Positions 35,794 to 45,033 of a stretch of 64,000 nt of DNA are shown one piece after another; positions within the stretch are counted from its first letter, which is position 1, and each line of letters starts with the position of its first letter. Source of the stretch: Clostridium_I sp047718555 (GTDB lineage: Bacteria > Bacillota > Clostridia > Clostridiales > Clostridiaceae). The stretch spans positions 1 to 64,000 of the forward strand of contig NZ_JBDNRK010000017.1 in NCBI RefSeq assembly GCF_047718555.1. The letters run 5' to 3'. The notes under the pieces were generated by a model. The model worked only from the letters and a program-made list of their open reading frames with translations, made no database searches and was not told the origin of the DNA. Position numbers and translations under genes: made by a program.

Positions 35794-38679
35794 TTAGTTA
35801 AAAGGCAAAATAATAGTTTCTCCCTTTATTATATCATTTATATCTTCTGCCACCATTGGCTTACTAAATATATATCCTTGAATAATATTACATTTTTTCC
35901 GACTTAGTATGTGAAGCTGATCCGGGGTTTCTACCCCTTCTACTACTACTTCAATTTCTAAATTATGAGCAATATTGACTATACCATCTACTATGGCTTC
36001 TTGCTTTTTATTAAAGCATATATCATCTATAAAGGATTTATCAATTTTTAATGTATCGATGGGTATCATCCTCAAGTAGTTTAATGATGAATACCCAGTT
36101 CCAAAATCATCTAAAGAAGTTCTAACTCCAAATTTTCTAAGCTGCCTTAATATTTCTACATTTGTGTCAAGAGATTCCATTAAAACACTTTCTGTTATCT
36201 CTATTTCTACTAGTTCTGGAGGTATCCCAGCTTCTTTTATATGTTTTTTAACCTTATCCACAAAATTACTCTGTTTAAGTTGTACTGATGAAACATTAAT
36301 TGAAATACGTTTGTATCCATATCCCCTCTCTATCCATTTCATATTTTGTTTAAATGCAGTTTTCATTACCCATTCACCTATTGGTATAATGAGTCCCGAC
36401 TTTTCTGCTACAGGAATAAATTTATCGGGAGATACAAATCCCAATTCGTTATTTTTAAGCCTTATAAGTGCTTCTGTACCTATAATTCTACCAGTTTTCA
36501 ACTCTACTTGAGGTTGATAACATAAGTATATTTCATCATTATAGATTGCATCTCTAAGAGCCTTTTCTATTTTTATATATCTGTTTAATCCCTCTGACAT
36601 TTCCCCATTATAAAATTCATATTTGTTTTTTCCTGTTTCTTTAGCTTTATACATAGCTGTATCAGCATTTTTTAAAATAACATTATTATCTTTTCCATCC
36701 TTTGGAAACATACATATGCCTATACTACAAGTTATAAAAGTTTGTTTTTTATTAAGTTCAAAGCCATTATTAAATATATTTATCATATTAGTTACAAAAC
36801 TTATAATCTCATTTTTTGTAGCTATATTTCGCATGAGAATTAAAAATTCATCTCCCCCAAATCTACAAACCATATTTTTATCATCTATTATGTCAGAAAA
36901 TTTATCTCCTATAGTTTTTAAAAGTCTATCTCCAGCATCATGTCCCAATGAATCGTTAACTCTTTTAAAATCATCCAAATCAAAAAAAAGCACTGCACCT
37001 GTTCTATTATTTTTTTCACAAATTTTTATTTCCTTATCTAGTTCCTTAATAAATGTCAATCTATTTGGAAGCCCAGTTAGTGAGTCATAATAGGCCAACT
37101 GCCTTATCTTTTCTTCTGAATTCTTTTTAAGTGTAATATCTGAAATTATACCTGAATATTTTATAAAGTTACCATAACTATCTTTAATAAGCTTTCCTTT
37201 ATTTAAAATCCATTTGCTTTCACCTTTACTTGTAACTATCTTTATTTCCGTTTCAAACCAAGGTGTTTTTAACTCTATATGTTTTTTTATAGCATTATAC
37301 AATATTTTTCTGTATTTAGGCATAACTGCTTTTCTTATGAATTTGCTGACATTTTCCACTTTTGATATATATCCAGTTATTTCATACCACTTATCAGATA
37401 CAAAAAAATCCCCAGTTTTTATATTAAATTCCCATATAGCATCATTGCTTCCATCTAGAGCCTGCTTATATCTATCTTGACTTATCTGCAGCTCCTCTTT
37501 ATTTTTAATTAATTCATCATATTGACTGCGAAGTTCTTCTTCCGTAGCTGATAATTCCTCATACACTGATGATAGCTCCTCATAACTGCTGCTGAGTCTT
37601 TTAATCATATTATTATAGTTATCTCTAAGAACTCCTAATTCATCATTAGCTTTATACTCAAACAGCGAACTCAAATCCCCCTTTTCAGCTTTATTCATTA
37701 CATTTATCAATGAATAAATAGGATCTATTATAGATTTGGATGCAAAAATACTTATAATAACTGATATTACCAATATAAATCCCGCAATGGCTATAATCAT
37801 TTTTAATTCCAGAGCTGCTGGTGCATTTATCTCATCTGCATTTATTGTTACTACTAAAGTCCATTTTAAATCTGGAATTACACTATATCCCATAAATTTG
37901 TCTACTTTATTATATGTATAACTATCTACTGCACTATAAGTTTTTGTATAATCTTTAATATTTTCAATAACATTACCAAGTTTTAAATTTTCAATTTTTG
38001 TACCTACTCTTTTCTCATCGGGATGAGCCACAATTGATCCTTCACTGTCTACAATATATGCATAACCTGTTTCACCGTTTTTTATATTATGTATAAAATT
38101 TTCAAAATAGTCAGCATATATGCCATTTACATAAGTTCCAATTACATTACCTTCATTATTCCTTACCGGAGCAGCTATTGCCACCACTAAATCTCCATTA
38201 ACCTTTGAGTGCAACGTACCACTAACATATAAATTTCCCTTTAAAGCCTCTTTAAAATACTGTCTATCTGCCACATTAAGTTTTACAGCACTTTCATCAC
38301 TACTGGCAATAACATTACCTTGCAAATCCACTACAAAGGAATGTTGAATTTCAGAAAGTTTAGCTTTTCTCTGTTTAAGTCCATTGCTCAAACTTGTTGT
38401 CTGTGGCGAATTAAAAAATGAATCATCTCTATTTATAAGTCTATTTTCTAATGCACTTTTTACATTTAAGTTCTCTGAGGAAAGTTCTACTTCTTTTTCT
38501 TGTCCATTAATAATTGCTATTAAAGTATTACTTTCTCCTTTACTTATCTGTAATATATTATTTTTACCATTATCTATAAGAATTTTAGAAGTATGATCAT
38601 ATATTAAAAAGCTCACTAAAAATAAAGGTATTAAAGATAATAAAATTATCATCAATGGCAGTCTTGTTTTAATACGCAT
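35794..38679 (-). CDS. dCache-HAMP-PAS-GGDEF-EAL cyclic-di-GMP enzyme
   Basis: 961-residue membrane receptor. TM1 at ~8-28, an extracellular double-Cache domain (~30-285, with YFKEALKGNLYVSGTLHSKVNGDLVVAIAAPV and GETGYAYIVDSEGSIVAHPDE), TM2 ~290-312, HAMP, a coiled coil, and PAS (~400-525). GGDEF follows with intact RFGGDEFLIL, then a C-terminal EAL domain with GTEALIRL, SLDDFGTGYSSLNYL and VVEGVET. Both a cyclase and a phosphodiesterase site look complete, so net activity is unclear. Cache domains sense small extracellular metabolites. It is transcribed toward the diguanylate cyclase gene. Confidence 0.9.
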   Translation of the reverse strand: MRIKTRLPLMIILLSLIPLFLVSFLIYDHTSKILIDNGKNNILQISKGESNTLIAIINGQEKEVELSSENLNVKSALENRLINRDDSFFNSPQTTSLSNGLKQRKAKLSEIQHSFVVDLQGNVIASSDESAVKLNVADRQYFKEALKGNLYVSGTLHSKVNGDLVVAIAAPVRNNEGNVIGTYVNGIYADYFENFIHNIKNGETGYAYIVDSEGSIVAHPDEKRVGTKIENLKLGNVIENIKDYTKTYSAVDSYTYNKVDKFMGYSVIPDLKWTLVVTINADEINAPAALELKMIIAIAGFILVISVIISIFASKSIIDPIYSLINVMNKAEKGDLSSLFEYKANDELGVLRDNYNNMIKRLSSSYEELSSVYEELSATEEELRSQYDELIKNKEELQISQDRYKQALDGSNDAIWEFNIKTGDFFVSDKWYEITGYISKVENVSKFIRKAVMPKYRKILYNAIKKHIELKTPWFETEIKIVTSKGESKWILNKGKLIKDSYGNFIKYSGIISDITLKKNSEEKIRQLAYYDSLTGLPNRLTFIKELDKEIKICEKNNRTGAVLFFDLDDFKRVNDSLGHDAGDRLLKTIGDKFSDIIDDKNMVCRFGGDEFLILMRNIATKNEIISFVTNMINIFNNGFELNKKQTFITCSIGICMFPKDGKDNNVILKNADTAMYKAKETGKNKYEFYNGEMSEGLNRYIKIEKALRDAIYNDEIYLCYQPQVELKTGRIIGTEALIRLKNNELGFVSPDKFIPVAEKSGLIIPIGEWVMKTAFKQNMKWIERGYGYKRISINVSSVQLKQSNFVDKVKKHIKEAGIPPELVEIEITESVLMESLDTNVEILRQLRKFGVRTSLDDFGTGYSSLNYLRMIPIDTLKIDKSFIDDICFNKKQEAIVDGIVNIAHNLEIEVVVEGVETPDQLHILSRKKCNIIQGYIFSKPMVAEDINDIIKGETIILPFN

Positions 38680-38820
38680 TGTGACCTCCGCATTAGTTTA
38701 ATAATAATTAATAAAAAAGCTGTCATATACATTATACTAACTTTATCTAATTTTTTCTATTTTTTTCTAATATATTTTACAATATATCCTAATATATTCG
38801 TATTTTTATTACTAATGTAG

Positions 38821-38894
38821 TTTAGGCATATTGAAATAAATAATTAGTCAGTATGCTAGTATCTTTGATTTACTATTTATTTTCATATTCCTTA
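38821..38894. repeat. Family 2 palindromic repeat
   Basis: TTTAGGCATATTGAAATAAATAA at the left; the right arm is TTATTTTCATATTCCTTA (mid-part GTCAGTATGCTAGTATCTTTGATTTAC). The centre joins the two segments that flank the 95-nt interior of the 4553 copy, so this is an internal-deletion derivative. It occupies the divergent promoter region 38680-39033, where nothing else is recognised. Confidence 0.6.
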
Positions 38895-39033
38895 TATACT
38901 TTATTTTTATAAAACTATGGACATTTAGAAATTATAATGTTATATTTTATATAATGCATATCGGAATACTTGGTATTATATTAGAATACTTTATATAAAA
39001 GTAAAATACTTATAAATTGGAGAGTGATTATAT

Positions 39034-39903
39034 ATGAAAATAAAAGAATTTTCACATAATGCTATAGATGGTACTTCATTATTTTTTAGAGAATGGATTC
39101 CTGATGGAAATATAAAAGGTGTAGTATGTATAATTCATGGTCTTGGTGATCACAGTAATTGGTACAAGGGATTAGTAGATTATTTCAATGCAAATAATTT
39201 TGCAGTAACAGCCTTTGACCTTAGAGGTCATGGGAAATCTGAAGGTAAAAGAGGTCATACCCCTTCCTATGAAGCTTTTATGAGCGATATAGATATATTA
39301 CTAGCTTCTACTAAAAATCATTTTAAAAATTTGCCTATATTCTTCTATGGACACAGCTTTGGTGGTAACCTAACATTAAATTATGTGTTAAGACGCAGTC
39401 CAAAAATAGACGGCGTAATAATCAGTAGTCCTTGGCTTAGCCTCTATTCAAATCCTCCAAAGTCAAAACTATATTTTGCATTTTTACTTAATAAGATCTG
39501 GCCATCATTTTTAGTTGATAATATAGTTAATGAAGCCGCATTATCTCATAATCCAGAAATTATGCAGGCCTATTCAAAAGACCCATTAACCCACAGCTGT
39601 ATTTCAGCTAGACTTTTTACTGCAGCATATAAAGCAGGCCTATGGGCTATAGATAACGCTTCAAAATTCAATGTACCTTTATTACTAATTCATGGTGATT
39701 CAGATAAAATAACTTCCCCTGAGGCAAGTAAACTTTTTGCACAAAAAGTTCCTGATAATTTGTGCACTCTTAAAATTTATGAGGGATTATATCATTCTCT
39801 TCATAATGAATTATGCAATAAAAAGATATTTTCCAATATAGGCGAATGGATAGATACAAAGACCATTTTTTCTAACAAAAAACTTCTTTCGCAAGAATTA
39901 TAA
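39034..39903 (+). CDS. Alpha/beta hydrolase, lysophospholipase/monoacylglycerol lipase-like
   Basis: 289-residue soluble hydrolase. GVVCIIHGLGDHSNWY supplies the oxyanion region, DLRGHGKSEGKRGHTPSYEAFMSDI is typical of monoacylglycerol lipase/PldB-like enzymes, GHSFGGNL carries the nucleophile serine (~111), LLIHGDSDKI the acid, and GLYHSLHNE the histidine. No signal peptide. The substrate is likely a monoacylglycerol or lysophospholipid. GGAGAG precedes the ATG. It is monocistronic and followed by a terminator. Confidence 0.88.
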   Translation: MKIKEFSHNAIDGTSLFFREWIPDGNIKGVVCIIHGLGDHSNWYKGLVDYFNANNFAVTAFDLRGHGKSEGKRGHTPSYEAFMSDIDILLASTKNHFKNLPIFFYGHSFGGNLTLNYVLRRSPKIDGVIISSPWLSLYSNPPKSKLYFAFLLNKIWPSFLVDNIVNEAALSHNPEIMQAYSKDPLTHSCISARLFTAAYKAGLWAIDNASKFNVPLLLIHGDSDKITSPEASKLFAQKVPDNLCTLKIYEGLYHSLHNELCNKKIFSNIGEWIDTKTIFSNKKLLSQEL

Positions 39904-39962
39904 ATTTAAAATTCCTTTTAATTCTTTCAATGAACATTGACTTAAGGCATATTCATTGATAA

Positions 39963-40017
39963 AGACTTCTTAAATTCAGAGTTATTAAATTTCTGTAAAT
40001 CTAAGAAGTCTATTTTT
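39963..40017 (+). terminator. Probable terminator of the hydrolase gene
   Basis: AGACTTCTTA (39963-39972) pairs with TAAGAAGTCT (40002-40011), followed by ATTTTTG. The loop of 29 nt is long. Confidence 0.5.
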
Positions 40018-40152
40018 GTCCGATGACTACCCACTCTAATACTCCCATCGCATTCTGTGAAAGTGGGAGTAAAGGGTGGCTACGTTCCTGGATAACGATT
40101 TTCCCTAAAGGACAACGATTTCTAAGTATCATAAATACTGATACTTAGAAAT
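40017..40152. repeat. Family 1 structured repeat, copy 3
   Basis: Head GTCCGATGACTACCCACTC, core stem ACTCCCA with TGGGAGT inside CCACTCT/GGGTGG, middle TTCCTGGATAACGATT, and a terminal perfect 13-bp hairpin (40119-40131 with 40139-40151). Compared with copy 2 the core is almost the same, but the terminal hairpin has a different sequence with its pairing retained. The remaining gap to moxR (40153-40363) is very AT-rich with no recognised gene. Confidence 0.65.
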
Positions 40153-40363
40153 CTGTTTATATTATAATAATTATGGAAAATTCAAAAAAATTTTATTATT
40201 TAATCTTTTTAAAGTATTATAATTAATATAGTATGTAAATTATGATTAAAAATTATGCATTTAATTAATAATATTAATAGAAAAAATTTGAACAAAATAA
40301 ATATTTTATTAATAAAAGCAATTAATTAACCTATACATAACTGTAATATTATATTATGATAAT

Positions 40364-40420
40364 GGACGCTCAAATAAATAACCTGTAAGTATACTAGGTC
40401 TATTTATTTTTATATGCCTG
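40364..40420. repeat. Family 2 palindromic repeat abutting moxR
   Basis: GGACGCTCAAATAAATA at the left and TATTTATTTTTATATGCCTG at the right form the hairpin. The right end supplies an ATG that could be mistaken for the moxR start. It lies 16 bases before the real ribosome site. Confidence 0.55.
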
Positions 40421-40449
40421 ATATTATCAAAGGTTTGGAGGAGATTAGT

Positions 40450-41388
40450 TTGAAAAAAGACATAGAAAATGTCATAGAAAATGTATCAAAAGTGGTAATT
40501 GGAAAAGAATCAGTAGTGCTGGATATATTAAAGGCAATTTTAGCTGGAGGACATATCCTCATTGAAGATGTGCCTGGTGTTGGTAAAACTATGTTAATAA
40601 AGGCTTTAAGCAAAAGTATAGATTTAAATTTTAACAGAATTCAATTTACTCCAGATATACTTCCGTCCGATATTTTGGGAGTTTCTATTTATAATCCAAA
40701 TACTCATGAATTTAACTTCAAAAAAGGTCCAATCTTTGCCAACATGATTTTAGCAGATGAAATAAACAGAACTTCTCCTAAAACTCAAAGTGCACTAATT
40801 GAAGTAATGGAAGAAGGTCAAGTTAGCGATGGAAATAATACTTACTTATTGGACTCCCCTTTTATAGTGATGGCTACTGAAAACCCCTTAGAATACTCCG
40901 GTACTTTTTCCTTGCCAGAAGCTGTACTGGATAGATTTATACTAAAATTATCTTTAGGTTATCCCACAAAGAATGAAGAGATAAAAATACTCTCTACTTA
41001 TAGAACAAAAGATCCACTAGAGCACATACTGCCAGTTATAACTCTTGATGAATTAAAGCAGCATCAAAATGAGGTCAAAAAAGTAAATGTAAGCAATGGC
41101 ATATATGAATTTATAGTTGATATTGTAAATAAGACAAGAAATTGTAATGAATTACTTTTAGGAGCATCTCCGCGAACTTCTATTGCATTATTAAAGATAT
41201 CACAAGCAACTGCATATATACATGAAAGAAATTATGTAATTCCAGATGATGTAAAAGAAAATGTAAAAAAAGTACTTTCCCATAGAGTAATATTATCAAA
41301 AGAAGAAAAATTTAACGGCACTAATATATCGGACATTATCGACAGCATAATGAAGGAAATATCAGTACCAAATATTAAATATGCATGA
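40450..41388 (+). CDS. MoxR family AAA+ ATPase
   Basis: 312-residue AAA+ protein. Walker A IEDVPGVGKTMLIKAL, Walker B MILADEINRTSPKTQSALIEVMEEGQV, and sensor region FIVMATENPLEYSGTFSLPEAVLDRF are typical of MoxR. I place the start at TTG 40450, where GGAGGAG ends six bases upstream; an in-frame ATG at 40414 lies within a mobile-type repeat. MoxR ATPases act as chaperones for the co-encoded DUF58 and transglutaminase-like partners. Its stop overlaps the next start (ATGA). Confidence 0.92.
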   Translation: MKKDIENVIENVSKVVIGKESVVLDILKAILAGGHILIEDVPGVGKTMLIKALSKSIDLNFNRIQFTPDILPSDILGVSIYNPNTHEFNFKKGPIFANMILADEINRTSPKTQSALIEVMEEGQVSDGNNTYLLDSPFIVMATENPLEYSGTFSLPEAVLDRFILKLSLGYPTKNEEIKILSTYRTKDPLEHILPVITLDELKQHQNEVKKVNVSNGIYEFIVDIVNKTRNCNELLLGASPRTSIALLKISQATAYIHERNYVIPDDVKENVKKVLSHRVILSKEEKFNGTNISDIIDSIMKEISVPNIKYA

Positions 41389-42524
41389 TAAAATTTAAGC
41401 TTTCTTTTATAATTACTTTAGCTTTACTAATTTCAGCTTACTATTTTTATGGGAAAGAAACAATTAATTCTTTATTCTTAGTATTTTTATTAATGTTTCT
41501 AGTTTCATTACTTTCACTGCTATTTTCAAAACGATGCATAATATCTAATTTAAATTTAAAAAGCAAGAATTTTTTTACAGGAGAGAATATAAAAATTTTC
41601 TTACATTTTCATAACAGAAGTCCATTCTTATATTCTAATGTAAACTTTGTATCCAATTTCATTGATACAAAGGGAAATTTAAATGAAAGGGTTACTTTGC
41701 TGCCCTTTAAAAAGCTTGACATTCAATTAAATTTTAAAGCATCTTCCAGAGGAATTTATAATGCAAAAAATTATTTACTGGAGATACACGATTTATTTCT
41801 AATAGCTTCAAGAAAAATAAATTTTAATAACAACTTCACTTTCACTGTATACCCAAGAAGTATTAAATTACCTATAGAAATTGAAAAGCTTATGGACAAT
41901 GTAAGTAATTTCTATAAAAATAATTCAGATACATATACTTCTGATACCTATTCATACATTGATAAATATATGGAAGGAGATAATTTTAAAAATATACATT
42001 GGAAATTAAGCGCTAAAAAAAATAATTTATATGTAAAAAAATTCGATACTGTAAAAAAATGTAATATTGCTATATATGTAGATATGACAAACTGCCTACT
42101 GCTGCCAAATAATTTTCATACTGTAACAGATGAAAACCTAGTTTCTTTTTCATTGTCCATAATCAAATATTTATTATTGAGAAATGAAGCTATTCACTTA
42201 TATATTGAAAATTTAAAATCTTCTTCTTTCTACTTGCAAAATATAGAAGATTATCACTCTATTTTATCCTATTATTTAGAGCACAAAAGTCTAGGAAATG
42301 GTAATTTTTTTGATAGAGTACTGCAAAAACAATTTCTAAATATTGAAAATCACAGATTTGTATTTGTAATAACTTACACAATATTACCTACCCAGGTAGA
42401 AACAATTTCAAAAATATCTGCTGATTGCGAAAGTTTAATTATTTTTACGGTTTTAGATGTATCTAATAAAACAAAGAATTTACTTCATAATATTAATGTA
42501 AAAGTAGTAAAAGTAGCCCTTTGA
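41385..42524 (+). CDS. DUF58 domain protein
   Basis: 379 residues: two N-terminal membrane helices (~5-50), a beta-rich region, and the DUF58 signature YSYIDKYMEGDNFKNIHWKLSAKKNNLYVKKFDT near residue 190, followed by a VWA-like fold (NIAIYVDMTN). The family always travels with MoxR and is membrane-associated; its function is undefined. It overlaps moxR by four bases and is followed 13 bases later by the transglutaminase gene. Confidence 0.9.
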   Translation: MIKFKLSFIITLALLISAYYFYGKETINSLFLVFLLMFLVSLLSLLFSKRCIISNLNLKSKNFFTGENIKIFLHFHNRSPFLYSNVNFVSNFIDTKGNLNERVTLLPFKKLDIQLNFKASSRGIYNAKNYLLEIHDLFLIASRKINFNNNFTFTVYPRSIKLPIEIEKLMDNVSNFYKNNSDTYTSDTYSYIDKYMEGDNFKNIHWKLSAKKNNLYVKKFDTVKKCNIAIYVDMTNCLLLPNNFHTVTDENLVSFSLSIIKYLLLRNEAIHLYIENLKSSSFYLQNIEDYHSILSYYLEHKSLGNGNFFDRVLQKQFLNIENHRFVFVITYTILPTQVETISKISADCESLIIFTVLDVSNKTKNLLHNINVKVVKVAL

Positions 42525-42537
42525 AGGAAGTGATATA

Positions 42538-44784
42538 TTGAAAAAATTTTATATTCCCATAGCTGTACTAAACGTTATATTGGCTATTATTTTAATTAAT
42601 AAGGCATATATTGTTATAAATATTTCCTACAAAAATATAATAGTATTATTTGTAATAACTTTATTAGTATTTGAATTAATAAACTATATTACTACGATAA
42701 ATAGAAATAAAAAAGTTCTTTTATTTTTATCGGCTGCACTTTTACTATCTATTGTATATCTAGCTATTTACAAATACGTTTATATTACCTCATTACCTAA
42801 TAATTTAATTAATTTGACATTAAAAATAAATAGCTTAACAACTACAAACTCTCCTGTAGATTTTTCATTAATTTCTCCATTTTATATTTTGATAATACCT
42901 ATATTAACATTTTTATATTTAATTCTATGCAAGTTAAATCTAGGAATAGTAGTAATATTAATTAATACCTGCCTATTGGTATTATATGATTTATTAAATT
43001 TTAATGATGCAGTAAAATATGTACTACCGCTATATATTTTTTTAATATTTATAAATTACAGCTTATTTAAGCTTAGTACAAAGGTTAAAAAGGACTACAG
43101 TAAATCCTTAATTATCTATTATCTAATAATATGTATTATTTTTTCCACTATTATATACTGGTTTACACCTTCTAAATCTGGTGAAGAAGCAGATTTATTT
43201 CAATACAAATTTAATAATCTAGTGAATATTAATCAAAATACTCCGTCAAATTTTGCTTCCATTGGCTTAAATACAAGTAAAACATCTTTTCTTGGAAGTA
43301 AATTACAAATAAACAACATAAAGCTTTCTCTAATAAGTGGAGATGTACCTAGTTATTTGAAAACAAAAGTGTATTATGATTACAACTATAATAGATGGAT
43401 AGAAAATAGGTCTCTGCCTTCAATAAAGGCTAATCAAGTATTAAACGCCGCTGATTCCATTTCTAATAATGGACTTGCCAAAAGAAATATTGAATATAAT
43501 AAGGAGAAGGGAACTAAAATTAAAACTCTTTCCATTCAAAATTTAGACAATAGCTTTGGTGATGTTATGATGTCACCTAATTACATTACAAAAGTAATTT
43601 CTCCACAGAATTCAAGTATTTCTATGTATGATAACGAAAACTATTTAGTAGGACAACTTCAATCTAGTTACACTATAAACTACTATGATTACAGCAATAC
43701 AGAAACTACTGATGATTTTTTTAATTCACCATATAAAAATGACATAAATAACATTTATCAAAGTATTACTCAGAATAACATGAAATACGGTATAATTAAT
43801 GATTCTTTAAAATTTACCAGTTCTCAAAGGGTGCGTGAATTGGCACATAACATAACTGCTTCAGCTTCCGATAATAATGAAAAATTAAAACTTATTAAAA
43901 ACTATTTACTTAATAATTATAAATACAGCTTGCAACCTGATGCAATGAATATTAATTCTCCAGATTATGTTGATTTCTTTTTATTCAATGAAAAAAAAGG
44001 ATACTGTAAATCTTTTGCTACAGCTGCCGTAATGTTATGTAGAGCTGTTGGCATACCGGCTAGATATGTAGAAGGCTTTAAAGTGAGAGGAGAAGTAGAC
44101 AATAGAGGAAGATACATTATAAGATCCTATGATGCCCATGCTTGGGCTGAAGTACTTACTTCTGCAGATAAAGGAATTTGGTCAATATTAGAAACTACTC
44201 CCACTGCCGACTATGAAAATAGTGCCGCAAATGATGTAGAGACTATTCCACAACAAGGAAATACTTTAAATATAAAAACACCAGAACAACAAACTCAACC
44301 GCAAAGTTCCAGCGCTAATAATCAGGTAAATGTACCCAATACAGCAAGATCAGAAAACACTACTAAAGAAAAACAAAATAATTCAGATATGAAAATAAGC
44401 AATATTGATTTTATTAAAAAAATTCAAAATTACAAATATATAATTATAATCATATGTATAATTATTTTATATATAATAATTAGTTTTATAAGAAGAAAAT
44501 TCATTATTAAAAAAATAAAAAATAGTGAATCTTTAATACCTTTATATAATTTTACGTTAAAAAGATTAAAAACCATAAATATAATAAAATATTCCTATGA
44601 AACCGACAGAGAATTTGCTCTTAGAATAAAAGACAGGTTAAATATTCAATTCCTTGTAGAAGCTGTATATAAGGAAATATACGGAAATGAAAAAATTGTT
44701 TTAGAAAAAACTTCTATTATCACAGATGTAGAAAAAACCGTAAAAAACAATTCAAATATTTTTAAATACTATATATTTTTTTAG
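42538..44784 (+). CDS. Transglutaminase-like membrane protein (DUF3488/TgpA-like)
   Basis: 748 residues. About six N-terminal helices (~5-210), an extracellular domain with the catalytic transglutaminase core GYCKSFATAAVMLCRAVGIPARYVEGF (nucleophile Cys ~ residue 490) and SYDAHAWAEV (His), a Gln/Ser/Asn-rich linker, one more helix (~640-660), and a C-terminal cytoplasmic region resembling DUF4129 (YSYETDREFALRIKDRL). Together with MoxR and DUF58 it forms a conserved envelope module of unknown process, possibly cross-linking or peptide cleavage at the cell surface. Start TTG with GGAAGTG upstream. Confidence 0.9.
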   Translation: MKKFYIPIAVLNVILAIILINKAYIVINISYKNIIVLFVITLLVFELINYITTINRNKKVLLFLSAALLLSIVYLAIYKYVYITSLPNNLINLTLKINSLTTTNSPVDFSLISPFYILIIPILTFLYLILCKLNLGIVVILINTCLLVLYDLLNFNDAVKYVLPLYIFLIFINYSLFKLSTKVKKDYSKSLIIYYLIICIIFSTIIYWFTPSKSGEEADLFQYKFNNLVNINQNTPSNFASIGLNTSKTSFLGSKLQINNIKLSLISGDVPSYLKTKVYYDYNYNRWIENRSLPSIKANQVLNAADSISNNGLAKRNIEYNKEKGTKIKTLSIQNLDNSFGDVMMSPNYITKVISPQNSSISMYDNENYLVGQLQSSYTINYYDYSNTETTDDFFNSPYKNDINNIYQSITQNNMKYGIINDSLKFTSSQRVRELAHNITASASDNNEKLKLIKNYLLNNYKYSLQPDAMNINSPDYVDFFLFNEKKGYCKSFATAAVMLCRAVGIPARYVEGFKVRGEVDNRGRYIIRSYDAHAWAEVLTSADKGIWSILETTPTADYENSAANDVETIPQQGNTLNIKTPEQQTQPQSSSANNQVNVPNTARSENTTKEKQNNSDMKISNIDFIKKIQNYKYIIIIICIIILYIIISFIRRKFIIKKIKNSESLIPLYNFTLKRLKTINIIKYSYETDREFALRIKDRLNIQFLVEAVYKEIYGNEKIVLEKTSIITDVEKTVKNNSNIFKYYIFF

Positions 44785-44920
44785 ATATATAAGTTTCAAT
44801 TAATATTGTTCATTTAATAAATAGCCTTTGGATATCAGCTGCCTAAATACAATAATATTTTATTACGAATATAATTTATTGCAACATATATACTTGAATT
44901 TAATTCTAAGAAACATAATA

Positions 44921-44967
44921 AAGTTGTCTTAAAATGCATTAATATACATTATAGACAACTTTTTTCT
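44921..44967 (+). terminator. Terminator of the moxR operon
   Basis: AAGTTGTCT (44921-44929) pairs with AGACAACTT (44953-44961), followed by a T run. Confidence 0.65.
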
Positions 44968-45033
44968 TGTTTAATTATATATTACATAAATCCTACAATG
45001 ATGCTTATACTACATTTGTAGGAGGAGATAACC

